A stretch of DNA of 64,000 nt from Arsukibacterium ikkense (lineage in GTDB: Bacteria > Pseudomonadota > Gammaproteobacteria > Enterobacterales > Alteromonadaceae): contig NZ_LAHO01000009.1 in NCBI RefSeq assembly GCF_000987775.1, forward strand, positions 115,286-179,285. The letters are read 5' to 3'. Every line of letters begins with the position of its first letter. Within the stretch, counting starts at the first letter, position 1. The translations under genes and the position numbers were made by a program. Shown in pieces: positions 17,056 through 26,410 of this stretch. The notes below the pieces were generated by a model. That model worked only from the letters and a program-made list of their open reading frames with translations. It searched no databases and was not told where the DNA came from.

Positions 17056-18399
17056 ATGCGGCCACAGCTTTCTAAAGGGAAGATTTTTGCTAAAGTCTTG
17101 CTTTTTTATGCCCTGGCAGGGCTGCTCGGCTGGCCCTTTGGCCAGAGCACGCTGTTTATGTTACTGCTTAGCCTGTTTTTACTGGCCTCGAACTATAAGC
17201 ACCTGTTTTTAATTACCAAGTGGCTGTGGCACGACCGCAAGTTAACCCCACCGGAAGGCAAAGGTTTCTGGCAGCAAATCTTCGATGGTATTTATTATCA
17301 GCAACGACGTGAGCGTAAAAAACGCAAAGAACTCCGTAATTTGGTGCGGCGCTTTCGTGATGGGGCTGAGGCTTTACCAGAAGCGGTCGTGGTACTCACC
17401 AGCGACTGGGCTATTGTTTGGTGTAATAAGCTGGCACAAATGCTGGTGGGGTTGCGTTGGCCCAGTGACGAAGGCCAGCGCATTGATAACCTGGTGCGGA
17501 ACCCGGAATTTAAGAACTTTTTAAAACAAAAGCAGTTTCAGCAACCGCTGGAAATTAGCGCCAGTGGCAGTAGCAACCTGGTGCTGGAATGCAAAATGAT
17601 GCCCTATGGCAGCGAGCAATACCTGCTTATCATCCGCGACATTACCCAGCTCAAGCAATTAGAACAAATTCGCAAAGACTTTGTCGCCAATGTGTCGCAT
17701 GAGTTGCGCACGCCGTTAACCGTGTTGCAGGGATATCTGGAAGTGATTGATGCTGAACGTTTGCCTGAGCCAGCTATGTGGCAAAAAGCTCATACCGTTA
17801 TGCTGGAACAAACCAAGCGGATGGATGGTTTGGTGCAGCAGTTGCTGACCTTGTCGCGGATTGAAGCCTCAGCCCGGGTTCAGTTTGACGAAGAGGTAGA
17901 TGTGCCGGCGATGTTAATGAGTCTGGAGCAGGAAGCGCAAGCGTTAAACCGGGAAAAACAACATAGCATCAGTTTTAGTATTGACCCTGATTTGAAAATA
18001 ACCGGGGTAACCGAAGAGCTACGCAGTGCCTTCTCGAACCTGGTGACTAATGCCATTAAATACACCCCCGATGGCGGCGAGATTAGCGTCAGCTGGCAAC
18101 GCCAGCATCAGCGCGCGGTGTTTGCCGTCAACGACAATGGTGAAGGTATCGCCCCCCACCATGTAAAACGCTTAACCGAGCGTTTTTACCGGGTTGATCA
18201 GGCACGCGCCCGCAACACCGGCGGCACCGGCCTCGGCTTGGCCATCGTCAAGCACGTATTATCTCGCCACAACAGCCAATTGATGATTTTCAGCGAGCCC
18301 GGTCGCGGCAGCAGTTTTTCTTTCAGCATCCCGGCAGAGCTGGTATTAGGTAACAGCAAAACGGCACCGCTTAAAAAAGCCAAGTTTAAAGTGAAATAA
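17056..18399 (+). CDS. phoR: Phosphate regulon sensor histidine kinase PhoR
   Basis: A 447-residue membrane kinase. Two N-terminal hydrophobic helices and a short basic linker are followed by a PAS-like domain (~100-200). The dimerisation domain has H215 in VSHELRTPLTVLQGY, and the ATPase domain has its N box (LVTNAIKYTPDGGE), G1 (VNDNGEGI) and G2 (GTGLGLAI). As in other PhoRs there is no sizeable periplasmic sensor; the signal is thought to reach it through Pst and PhoU. Here two PstB proteins and three PhoU-fold proteins could feed into it. Confidence 0.96.
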   Translation: MRPQLSKGKIFAKVLLFYALAGLLGWPFGQSTLFMLLLSLFLLASNYKHLFLITKWLWHDRKLTPPEGKGFWQQIFDGIYYQQRRERKKRKELRNLVRRFRDGAEALPEAVVVLTSDWAIVWCNKLAQMLVGLRWPSDEGQRIDNLVRNPEFKNFLKQKQFQQPLEISASGSSNLVLECKMMPYGSEQYLLIIRDITQLKQLEQIRKDFVANVSHELRTPLTVLQGYLEVIDAERLPEPAMWQKAHTVMLEQTKRMDGLVQQLLTLSRIEASARVQFDEEVDVPAMLMSLEQEAQALNREKQHSISFSIDPDLKITGVTEELRSAFSNLVTNAIKYTPDGGEISVSWQRQHQRAVFAVNDNGEGIAPHHVKRLTERFYRVDQARARNTGGTGLGLAIVKHVLSRHNSQLMIFSEPGRGSSFSFSIPAELVLGNSKTAPLKKAKFKVK

Positions 18400-18465
18400 T
18401 ACTAAGTGCTAAACTTGGTGAGATTGCCAGCTCAGCCCGTGATGTTGATGTCGTGTGCCGCTTTA

Positions 18466-19047
18466 CTATAGCGTTGCAACGGTCTGCTGCCTGAAACAAT
18501 TAACATGATGATCATTAACCATACCGCAGGCCTGCATATGGGCATAAATAATGGTCGAGCCTACAAATTTAAAGCCGCGTTTTTTTAAATCTTTGCTCAT
18601 GGCATCGGATTCCGGGCTGGTGGCACGGTAATCTGCCGGGCCGGCAATGCTATTTTGCTGCGGTTTACCACCGACAAAACGCCATTGATAGGCGCTGAAG
18701 CTGCCAAATTCGGCTTGCACCTCTAAAAAGCGTGCGGCGTTATTAATGGCGGCGGCAACTTTTAGGCGGTTGCGGATAATGCCGGGGTTTTGCAGTAACT
18801 CGGCGGCTTTGGTTTCATCAAAGGCCGCGACCTTAACCGGGTCAAAATTGGCAAACGCCGCCCGGTAGTTGTTGCGCTTTTTCAGCACCGTGTACCAGCT
18901 CAGGCCGGCCTGCGCCGCTTCCAGGGTTAAAAATTCAAACAACTTGTTATCGTCATAAACCGGCACGCCCCATTCGGTATCATGGTAAGCGACATAATCA
19001 GGTTTAGTTAAATCAACCCAGTGGCAGCGGCATAGCTCGTTACTCAT
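18466..19047 (-). CDS. tag: DNA-3-methyladenine glycosylase I
   Basis: A 193-residue Tag protein that excises 3-methyladenine from alkylated DNA. Visible family features are RCHWVDLTKPDYVAYHDTEW at the start, FEFLTLEAAQAGLSWYTVL, and the zinc ligands (the early cysteine/histidine with HMQACGMVNDHHVNCF near the C-terminus). Its ATG overlaps the stop of the upstream amidohydrolase by four bases, so the two are translationally coupled although functionally unrelated. Confidence 0.95.
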   Translation of the reverse strand: MSNELCRCHWVDLTKPDYVAYHDTEWGVPVYDDNKLFEFLTLEAAQAGLSWYTVLKKRNNYRAAFANFDPVKVAAFDETKAAELLQNPGIIRNRLKVAAAINNAARFLEVQAEFGSFSAYQWRFVGGKPQQNSIAGPADYRATSPESDAMSKDLKKRGFKFVGSTIIYAHMQACGMVNDHHVNCFRQQTVATL

Positions 19048-20366
19048 TTTACCTCCTGTGCTGCCTTCTGGGGCGGTGTTGCCAGGTAGTCCAGAGCCAA
19101 ACCGGTCAATGCCCGAACTCCCGTTACCAGCGCGTCTTCGTTAACATCAAACAGCGGCGAGTGATTCGGTGGCACCTCACTAAGTGGCATGCCAGTGGGC
19201 GAAATGCCTAAAAAGAAAAATACCCCGGGGATTTGCTGCTGATAAAACGAGAAATCTTCGGCGCCGGTAATGGGTTTGATCGGCGCCACGCCCTTGTTAC
19301 CAGCCGCCCATTGCAGGCTGGGCATGGCCCAGTCGGTTAAGGCCGGATCGTTCCAGGTAACGGCAGCAAAATTGTGTACATGAAAGTGCGCTTCAGCGCC
19401 GCTGGCTTTGGCAATATGCTTGCTGGTGTGGGCCATGCGGGCGATTAAGTCTGCGCGCATCTCGCTGTCAAAAGTACGAATGGTGCCCTCTAACTTCACC
19501 TCATCAGGAATAATGTTCCAGCGGATACCGCCATGCACCTGGCCAAAGGACACCACAGCCGGTGCTTTGGTGACATCTATCTGCCGCGCTGGTATCAGGT
19601 TAATGGCATTAATCAGCTGGCCGGTAACGTTGATTGGGTCAATGCCACGCCAGGGGCTGGAACCATGCACCTGCTTGCCTGTAACGGTGATTTGAAAGCT
19701 GTCAGCAGCAGCCATAATGCCTTCAGTTTTCACCTGCAGCTGGCCAGGCTCGCCGGGCCAGACATGCAAGCCAAAAATCGCGGCAGGGGACGGGTCAGCA
19801 AATAAACCCTCGGCCAGCATCATTTTGGCGCCACCCTCTTCGCCCTCTGGCGGGCCTTCTTCGGCTGGCTGAAAAATAAACATAATAGTGCCGGTAAGCT
19901 CAGCTTGTTGTTTGCTCAGCACTTCAGCTGCGCCCATCAGCATAGCAACATGGGCATCATGGCCACAGGCATGCATCACCCCGGTTTGCTGGCCGTTAAA
20001 TTCGCTGACTACTTTTGACGCAAAAGGTAAACCGGTTTGCTCAGTTACCGGCAGCGCATCCATATCGGCACGCAGCGCCACCACCGGCCCGGGCTTGGCG
20101 CCCTTTAAAATACCCACCACCCCGGTATGAGCAATGCCGGTACGTACTTCCATGCCAAGCGTTTGCAGATGCGCTGCTACTTTGGCCGCAGTGCGAAACT
20201 CGCGGTTCGATAACTCCGGGTGCTGGTGAATGTCCCGCCGCCAGTCAATGACTTTGGGCATTACCTGCTCAATTTGCTTGCTAAGCTCAGGCCGCTCGGC
20301 GGAGGCCACAGCAAACGGGGTGTACAGAAAAGGCAGTAAGCTCAGGCTTAGTAGTGACCAGCGCAT
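19044..20366 (-). CDS. Secreted M20-family amidohydrolase
   Basis: A 440-residue peptidase M20D-type enzyme related to hippurate, N-acyl-amino-acid and IAA-amino-acid hydrolases. A signal peptide covers about the first 22 residues. The metal-binding motifs are RRDIHQHPELS, LRADMDALPV, HACGHDAHVAML, PAEEGPPEGEEGGAKMM and TGAEDFSFYQQ. It probably hydrolyses an N-acyl amino acid or peptide amide in the periplasm; the substrate cannot be read from sequence. It lies upstream of tag on the same strand. Confidence 0.9.
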   Translation of the reverse strand: MRWSLLSLSLLPFLYTPFAVASAERPELSKQIEQVMPKVIDWRRDIHQHPELSNREFRTAAKVAAHLQTLGMEVRTGIAHTGVVGILKGAKPGPVVALRADMDALPVTEQTGLPFASKVVSEFNGQQTGVMHACGHDAHVAMLMGAAEVLSKQQAELTGTIMFIFQPAEEGPPEGEEGGAKMMLAEGLFADPSPAAIFGLHVWPGEPGQLQVKTEGIMAAADSFQITVTGKQVHGSSPWRGIDPINVTGQLINAINLIPARQIDVTKAPAVVSFGQVHGGIRWNIIPDEVKLEGTIRTFDSEMRADLIARMAHTSKHIAKASGAEAHFHVHNFAAVTWNDPALTDWAMPSLQWAAGNKGVAPIKPITGAEDFSFYQQQIPGVFFFLGISPTGMPLSEVPPNHSPLFDVNEDALVTGVRALTGLALDYLATPPQKAAQEVK

Positions 20367-20483
20367 AGGTAATCCTAATGGTTATGCAGAGTTATTACCT
20401 TAAGCGCAATAGCGTAAAATGCCAAGTCGCCATGCTGGATCAAATGCTAAAGTCGGCAAAATACGCCTGATGCAGCGGGTGGC

Positions 20484-21500
20484 TCAGTTAAACCAGTGCC
20501 GGGTTCTATTGGCAAACCAGACCAGCGACAACATTACCGGCACTTCTACCAACACCCCGACCACGGTGGCGAGCGCTGCACCAGAGTGCAAACCAAATAA
20601 CGAAATAGCGACCGCTACCGCCAGTTCAAAAAAGTTCGAGGTGCTAATCATGCATGCCGGGGCGGCAATGTTGTGCGGTAGGCGCATTTTTTTTGCCACC
20701 GCATAGGTTATGGCAAAAATGCCATAGGTTTGAATAAGCAGCGGTATGGCGATAAGCACAATGATTAAGGGCTTAGCCACGATAGTTTCGGCCTGAAAGC
20801 CAAACAGCAGCAGCACTGTCGCCAGTAAGCCAATCATCGACCAGGGCTTGGCTTTGGCTAAAAACTGGCTGATCCCTTGCTCACTGCTGTTCTTGTTCAG
20901 CCGCTTGCGGGTCAGTACGCCGGCAATCAGCGGCAGCAGTACGTACAGCAGTACCGATAACAGTAAGGTTTGCCAGGGCACAACGATATCGGTGACGCCC
21001 AGTAGCAAGGCGGCTAAAGGCGCAAAGGCGAAGATCATAATAATATCGTTTACCGACACCTGCACCAGGGTGTAATTGGCATCACCCTTGGTCAGTTGGC
21101 TCCAGACAAACACCATAGCGGTGCAGGGCGCTACGCCCAGTAAAATCATGCCGGCGATATATTCATTGGCGCTTTGCGGGTCGACCCAACCGGCGAAGAA
21201 CACTTTAAAAAACAGCCAGCCGAGCGCCGCCATAGTAAAGGGCTTGACCAGCCAGTTCATCACCAGCGTCAGCACTAAGCCTTTGGGTTTTTTGCCGACA
21301 TCTTTAATGGAGGCAAAATCAATTTGTACCATCATTGGGTAAATCATTAACCAAATCAGCACGGCCACCACCAGATTGATCTGGCCATATTCCAGTGCGG
21401 CAATCACCCGAAATACGCCCGGCAACAGGTTGCCCAGCAGTACGCCGCCGACGATACACAAACCCACCCAGAGCGATAAATAACGTTCAAAAATGCCCAC
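20484..21500 (-). CDS. ACR3-type arsenite exporter
   Basis: A 338-residue transporter with about ten membrane helices. The essential cysteine of ACR3 proteins is present in [20 protein letters not shown], and the family block [20 protein letters not shown] is intact. Known function: proton-coupled extrusion of arsenite. The start is a GTG with AGGAG five bases upstream. No arsC or arsR lies next to it, and it is 14 kb from the arsR-gapdh-arsJ operon, so it must depend on reductases elsewhere. I see no clear ArsR operator or Pho box in front of it. Sometimes annotated arsB or acr3. Confidence 0.93.
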   Translation of the reverse strand: MGIFERYLSLWVGLCIVGGVLLGNLLPGVFRVIAALEYGQINLVVAVLIWLMIYPMMVQIDFASIKDVGKKPKGLVLTLVMNWLVKPFTMAALGWLFFKVFFAGWVDPQSANEYIAGMILLGVAPCTAMVFVWSQLTKGDANYTLVQVSVNDIIMIFAFAPLAALLLGVTDIVVPWQTLLLSVLLYVLLPLIAGVLTRKRLNKNSSEQGISQFLAKAKPWSMIGLLATVLLLFGFQAETIVAKPLIIVLIAIPLLIQTYGIFAITYAVAKKMRLPHNIAAPACMISTSNFFELAVAVAISLFGLHSGAALATVVGVLVEVPVMLSLVWFANRTRHWFN

Positions 21501-21606
21501 AATAGCTCCTGCATGTATAAAAACTGTATTTCTTCCTTGCCCTGAGTTATTCAGGCCATATGCTTAATGGCTGACGAACAGCAATGCTGCTTTAACAGCT
21601 GTTTTG

Positions 21607-22575
21607 TTATAGCGTGATAATGACATTGCCCTTCTTGCGTCCGGTTTCGACGTAGCGGTGCGCCTCGGCGATTTGCTCAAACGGATAGCGCCGGTCAATA
21701 ACGGGTGTGAACTCGCCTGCCGCGGCCAGCTCTGCGAGAAAATGCAAATCGGCAACGCGCACGCTCGCTGGCCCGGCGATGATTTTTTTGTTACTGGAGA
21801 CGGATATCCATGGGATTTGCAGCATATCCGGCAGCCCGGCTAATACCATTAGCAGGCGTCCTCCCTTTTTAAGTGAATTTTTGCAGCGTGAGGACGGCGC
21901 GGTGCCGACCGTATCGACAATGATGTCATAACGCTCACCATTTTGGCTAAAGTCTTGCTGAGTGTAATCAATAACCTGGCTGGCCCCCAAAGATTGCACC
22001 AACTCAAGGTTACTGGTACTGCATACCCCGGTTACATTGGCCCCGAAATGCCTGGCAAGTTGCACGGCAGCACTGCCAACGCTGCCAGAGGCACCATTAA
22101 CCAGTACGCTCTGGCCAGGTTGCAGCTTTGCGCGCCGGAAGAAATCCAAGGCGGTGCTGCCGCCAAAAGACAGGGCTGCAGCTGCGTCATAGTTCAGATT
22201 GGCGGGCTTCAATACCACAGCCCCATCTTGCGGCATGCATTTGTACTGGGCATAACAGCCCATAGCGGCATCGCTAAATGCAAAAACCGGGTCACCAATT
22301 TTGAACTTGCTGACCTCTTTGCCAACCGATTCAACTACCCCTGCCAGTTCCGAACCAAGTATGGCTTGCCTTGGTTTGAACACGCCAAATACCAGCCGCA
22401 TCAGCAGGCTGAAGCCGGCAGGCACAGTAAGACTGCGCACCCGCCAATCCCCCGAGGTTACCGTTGTGGCATGGATTTTTATCAGAACTTCATTGTCTTT
22501 GGGCGTGGGTTTTGCAACTTCCTTTAATTGCAGCACCTCGGGTGGCCCGTATTTTTCATACACTATGGCTTTCAT
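21607..22575 (-). CDS. Zinc-independent MDR oxidoreductase (NAD(P)-dependent)
   Basis: A 322-residue medium-chain dehydrogenase/reductase of the quinone-oxidoreductase-like branch. The N-terminal GroES-like fold starts MKAIVYEKYGPPEVLQL; the nucleotide-binding domain has VNGASGSVGSAAVQLARHFG; the end has FEQIAEAHRYVETGRKKGN. Ligands for catalytic zinc are not evident. The substrate is unknown. It stands alone between the arsenite exporter and ppx, with gaps of 106 and 28 bases. Confidence 0.88.
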   Translation of the reverse strand: MKAIVYEKYGPPEVLQLKEVAKPTPKDNEVLIKIHATTVTSGDWRVRSLTVPAGFSLLMRLVFGVFKPRQAILGSELAGVVESVGKEVSKFKIGDPVFAFSDAAMGCYAQYKCMPQDGAVVLKPANLNYDAAAALSFGGSTALDFFRRAKLQPGQSVLVNGASGSVGSAAVQLARHFGANVTGVCSTSNLELVQSLGASQVIDYTQQDFSQNGERYDIIVDTVGTAPSSRCKNSLKKGGRLLMVLAGLPDMLQIPWISVSSNKKIIAGPASVRVADLHFLAELAAAGEFTPVIDRRYPFEQIAEAHRYVETGRKKGNVIITL

Positions 22576-22603
22576 GTGCTATCTCCCTATAGTAATAAGA
22601 AGC

Positions 22604-24136
22604 TTAACCAGCCAGCGTCTCGGCTAAGCCTGGGCAATCCAGCCGGAAGGCAATTTTCTTTAAGGCTTTTTGTTCCAGTAGCAGATCGGCAGACAACACA
22701 CTTTGTTGTGCCAACCAATCAGGAGGCAAGCTTAATTGCAGCTGCTGGGTACTGGCGTTAATGGTAAATTCCGGCACAAAGTCATCACGCCGTTTTTGAT
22801 TCAGCAGTACCGCAAGGCGCAGCAGTACCAGCAGATTTACTACTTGTGGCAGCTGATACAAACTAAAAATAGGAATTTCATCAGCGCGGATTTTACGACG
22901 GTGAAAACGCACCAGGCAGGCCAGCAGTTGTTGCTGCTCCTGGTTAAACCCCGGCAGGTTAGCATTTTGCAGAATATAGGCGGAATGCTTCTGAATACCT
23001 GACGAGTTAATGTGCAAGCCAATTTCAAACACCCGACAGGCAAAGCTGAGCAGCAGGCCATCATCATCCGTTAATTGCCAGGCGGTTTGCACCTGGCGGA
23101 ACAGCGCTGCTGCGGTGTGCTGTACCCGTTGGGTTTGGGCGTCGTCAACGGTATAACGGCGCATCATGCTGCTGATGGTATGCTCTCGAATGTCATGATG
23201 CTGCAAGCGTTCACTCATTTCGTATAATACGCCTTCGCGCAGGGCGGCATCGACATACACCATTTCATCAATTTGCAGCATATTAAAGGCCGCTATTAAG
23301 ATCGCCAGACCCGGACAGAGCAGTAGTTTGCGATCATCAGTTAAGCCGGCGAGGGTCAGTTCGCTGGCCTGCTGGTATTGCAACACATGCTGTTTTAACG
23401 CGGTTAAATCATTCAGGCGCAGGCTGCTGCTATGCCAGCCCAGGCCAGTTATTACATCTTTAATGGTTTTAATGGTGCCAGAGGTGCCGACTGCCTGTTG
23501 CCAACCGGCACTGCGAAAGCTGCTGACAATCGGCTCTAACTCTTGCTCGGCCTGCAAAATGGCCCGTTCAAACCGGCGGGCGCTAATTTTGCCCTGACCA
23601 AAATGACTCTGGCCATAGCTGACGCAGCCCATATTGCGGCTGCTTAAACGCAAGGGTTGCAAGCCTTCACCCAGCGCAAACTCGGTGCTGCCGCCGCCAA
23701 TATCAATCACCAGTCGCCTGGCACTGAAATGCTCAAAGTGGGCTACGCCCTGATAAATAAAACGAGCTTCTTCCTGGCCAGAGATCACCTCAATCGGAAA
23801 GGGGAATACCACTTTAGCCCGGCGTAAAAAGGTCGCTGAGTTACGGGCCCGGCGCAGGGTGTAAGTGGCAATCACCCTCACGGAGTTCGGTGCGAACGGC
23901 TGCAGGGTGTCGGCAAACTGGGCCAGTACCTGTAAACCGCGTTCAATGGCTTCTTCGCTTAGTACCAGCTCATCATTCAGGCCTTCAGCTAACTGCACTT
24001 TTTGCTTTTCGCGGTGCAATAACTGCAAGGCGCCATCGACCACTCTGGCAATTACCATATGAAAGCTGTTAGAGCCGAGGTCTACTGCCGCCATATAGTC
24101 GGCGTCTGACGACGCTACCTGTTCAGTGTTTGTCAA
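22604..24136 (-). CDS. ppx: Exopolyphosphatase
   Basis: A 510-residue Ppx/GppA phosphatase that releases orthophosphate from polyphosphate chain ends. The N-terminal ASKHA fold has AAVDLGSNSFHMVIARV and the second phosphate loop VIDIGGGSTEFALGE; catalytic-region blocks GQEEARFIYQGV and SAYILQNANLPGFNQEQQ align with E. coli Ppx. The start is a TTG at 24136 whose bases overlap the ppk stop codon, leaving about 15 residues before the AVDLG motif, much as in E. coli. It forms a ppk-ppx operon, so synthesis and breakdown of polyphosphate are co-expressed. Confidence 0.95.
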   Translation of the reverse strand: MTNTEQVASSDADYMAAVDLGSNSFHMVIARVVDGALQLLHREKQKVQLAEGLNDELVLSEEAIERGLQVLAQFADTLQPFAPNSVRVIATYTLRRARNSATFLRRAKVVFPFPIEVISGQEEARFIYQGVAHFEHFSARRLVIDIGGGSTEFALGEGLQPLRLSSRNMGCVSYGQSHFGQGKISARRFERAILQAEQELEPIVSSFRSAGWQQAVGTSGTIKTIKDVITGLGWHSSSLRLNDLTALKQHVLQYQQASELTLAGLTDDRKLLLCPGLAILIAAFNMLQIDEMVYVDAALREGVLYEMSERLQHHDIREHTISSMMRRYTVDDAQTQRVQHTAAALFRQVQTAWQLTDDDGLLLSFACRVFEIGLHINSSGIQKHSAYILQNANLPGFNQEQQQLLACLVRFHRRKIRADEIPIFSLYQLPQVVNLLVLLRLAVLLNQKRRDDFVPEFTINASTQQLQLSLPPDWLAQQSVLSADLLLEQKALKKIAFRLDCPGLAETLAG

Positions 24137-26268
24137 TTGTCTGTATCAACCTGTACCGCCTGTTGTCGCGCCAGAAAGTTATAAATTTCCTGCTGGGAAC
24201 GTACATTGCGTTTATTGCCGCGCTTAACATAGGCATTAGAATGTTTGCCATCAATGATACGCGCCTTAACGTTATCCCGCCACTGGATATCCAGAGTACT
24301 GATAATTTGTTGCTTAATCCGGTTATCGTACACCGGCACGCCAACTTCCACCCGCTGGTCGATATTACGGGTCATCCAGTCGGCAGATGAGATATACAGC
24401 GCACTGTCACCACCATTATGAAATAAATATACCCGGGCATGTTCTAAGTAGCGGTCGAGCACGCTGATAATTTTAATATTCTGGCTTTTACCGGCAAGAC
24501 CTGGCATTAGCGAGCACATACCGCGAATAATCATGCGGATCTTAACCCCGGCCTGGCTGGCCTTATACAGCAACTGCACAATCTCCTCATCAACCAGATT
24601 ATTCACTTTTAAGAATATTTCCGCTTTGCGCCCGGCAACGGCAAAATCAATTTCGCGTTGAATTAAGCTGAGCAAGCGTGGCCGGCTCCAGGTGGGGGAG
24701 ACTATTAAATGCTGAAAATTAAACGGCCGGTACGAGTACTGAATAAACTCAAACACTTGCTCAACTTCGGCGGTAATTTCGCTATGGCAGGTAAACAGGC
24801 TCATATCGGTGTAAATACGGGCGGTTTTTTCATTAAAATTACCGGTACCAATATGGCCATAACGCACCAGCTTACCTTTCTCCTGGCGGGTAATTAAACA
24901 CAGCTTGGAATGAATTTTTAAGGTGGTCTGGCCAAAAATCACCTCAATGCCGGCATCGGTCATTCTGCGTGCCCAGTTGATATTATTTTCTTCATCAAAG
25001 CGGGCTTTCAGTTCCACCACTACCGTCACTTTTTTGCCATTGCGCACCGCATCCAGCAGCGAATGAATTACCCTTGAATGCTTGGCCACCCGGTACATGG
25101 TTAATTTAATACTGCTCACCTTGGGGTCAAACGAGGCCTGGCGTACCCACTCGGTAAAATAATTAAAATTGTGGTACGGGTAGTACAGCAGGATATCGGT
25201 GGCCCGGATGGCGTCAAACGTGGTGGGGTAATGTTCAAAGTCCGGGCTGGGTAAGGGCTCCATTGGCGGAAACTCCATACTCTGGTGGCCCAGGTTCGGA
25301 AAGCCAATAAAATCTTTAAAATTACGATAACGACTGCCGGCAATCAGCGCATCGCTGGAGCTGGTACCCAGTTGTTTGGTCAGTATTTTTAACATTTGCT
25401 CCGGCATAGCCGCATCGTATACCAGCCGGGTGGGTTCGGACTTTAAGCGCTGGCGAATGCCCTTGGACATTTTATCAATCAGGCTCTGATCCAGTGTATC
25501 GCTGATATTGTACTCAGCATCACGCGTCAGCTTGAGTGAAAAGGTACAAATGCTGTCGAATTGAAAAAATCCATTAAATAAGTCACTGACGCAATGGTTA
25601 ATAATGTCGTCCAGCAGTAAAATCTGCCGCCGGTAATGGCCATTTTTTTTGCGGGTATTCAGGTGCAATGGCAACTCGATAAAACGCGATACCTCAGCCG
25701 TAGGTACTTCAATAATGGCATAGTCAGGTTTGCCGCTGCCGGTCATTTCCACCATCAGGTAGGTGGTGTTATCTTCCAGTATTTTACTGAGTGAGCTATC
25801 GGTGCTGGAGAGAATAAGCGGTGAGATATGTCGTTTAACTTCACGTCGGAAGAAGTCTTTTACCCAGTGAGACTGGGCATCAGTTAGCTTGCTGTCGTCA
25901 ATTAACTCGATATTGTGCTTCCGCAGTTCCAGCTGAATATCCAGATAAATTTTATTAAATTGTTTGCCCAGCTCCATAACCTGCAGTTGAATTTGCGCAA
26001 GCAGGGTTTCGGCATCTTCGTGCTCCCAAGTCTGGTATTTTTTCAGCAAAATGCGCCGTTTCACATCGGCCACCCGTACCCGGAAAAATTCATCCAGGTT
26101 ATTAGAATAAATACCTAAAAACCGAAGTCGCTCTATGGGTGGGTTGCGGGTATCGGCCGCTTCCTGCAGTACCCGGCCGTTAAAGGCCAGCCAGCTGAGT
26201 TCGCGTGGAAATAACGGGTAGTCGGGGTTGGCCCCGCTGTTTACATTGAGTGATGCTGGCTGTTCCAT
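24133..26268 (-). CDS. ppk1: Polyphosphate kinase 1
   Basis: A 711-residue PPK1, which reversibly makes polyphosphate from ATP. The N-terminal domain begins PLFPRELSWLAFNGRVLQEA. The autophosphorylated histidine is H453 in TLKIHSKLCLITR, with GHIGTGNFNEKTARIYTD following, and the second conserved histidine is H610 in DRYLEHARVY. The length is typical. A Pho box stands about 40 bases upstream, so stores are likely built during phosphate stress, as in other Pho regulons. A ribosome site AGGAGC precedes the ATG. Confidence 0.97.
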   Translation of the reverse strand: MEQPASLNVNSGANPDYPLFPRELSWLAFNGRVLQEAADTRNPPIERLRFLGIYSNNLDEFFRVRVADVKRRILLKKYQTWEHEDAETLLAQIQLQVMELGKQFNKIYLDIQLELRKHNIELIDDSKLTDAQSHWVKDFFRREVKRHISPLILSSTDSSLSKILEDNTTYLMVEMTGSGKPDYAIIEVPTAEVSRFIELPLHLNTRKKNGHYRRQILLLDDIINHCVSDLFNGFFQFDSICTFSLKLTRDAEYNISDTLDQSLIDKMSKGIRQRLKSEPTRLVYDAAMPEQMLKILTKQLGTSSSDALIAGSRYRNFKDFIGFPNLGHQSMEFPPMEPLPSPDFEHYPTTFDAIRATDILLYYPYHNFNYFTEWVRQASFDPKVSSIKLTMYRVAKHSRVIHSLLDAVRNGKKVTVVVELKARFDEENNINWARRMTDAGIEVIFGQTTLKIHSKLCLITRQEKGKLVRYGHIGTGNFNEKTARIYTDMSLFTCHSEITAEVEQVFEFIQYSYRPFNFQHLIVSPTWSRPRLLSLIQREIDFAVAGRKAEIFLKVNNLVDEEIVQLLYKASQAGVKIRMIIRGMCSLMPGLAGKSQNIKIISVLDRYLEHARVYLFHNGGDSALYISSADWMTRNIDQRVEVGVPVYDNRIKQQIISTLDIQWRDNVKARIIDGKHSNAYVKRGNKRNVRSQQEIYNFLARQQAVQVDTDN

Positions 26269-26304
26269 TTTTATTGCTCCTGCTTACTGCCTGCAAAGCA
26301 CACT

Positions 26305-26322
26305 ATGGCATTTTTGTGACAA
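26305..26322 (-). promoter_or_regulatory. PhoB box upstream of ppk-ppx
   Basis: On the minus strand, TTGTCAC (26322-26316), AAAA, ATGCCAT (26311-26305): the same repeats and spacer as the porin box but for one base. No convincing -10 follows at the 10-base distance seen elsewhere. Confidence 0.65.
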
Positions 26323-26410
26323 ATTGATGAAGCAAAATACCCTGCAGTTGGCAGGGGTATTTATGTTGGTTGTTTGCGCAGAGCTGATCACATTAGCTGC
26401 GGGCTAACGC

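Noticed and set aside
21501..21606. ArsR operator or Pho box before the ACR3 gene
   Set aside because: Only an isolated CATATG is present; no dyad of the ATATG-N8-CATAT type and no 11-base repeat pair.
21943..22527. 194-codon frame on the plus strand inside the MDR oxidoreductase
   Set aside because: It is fully antisense to a clear MDR gene and shows no family features.
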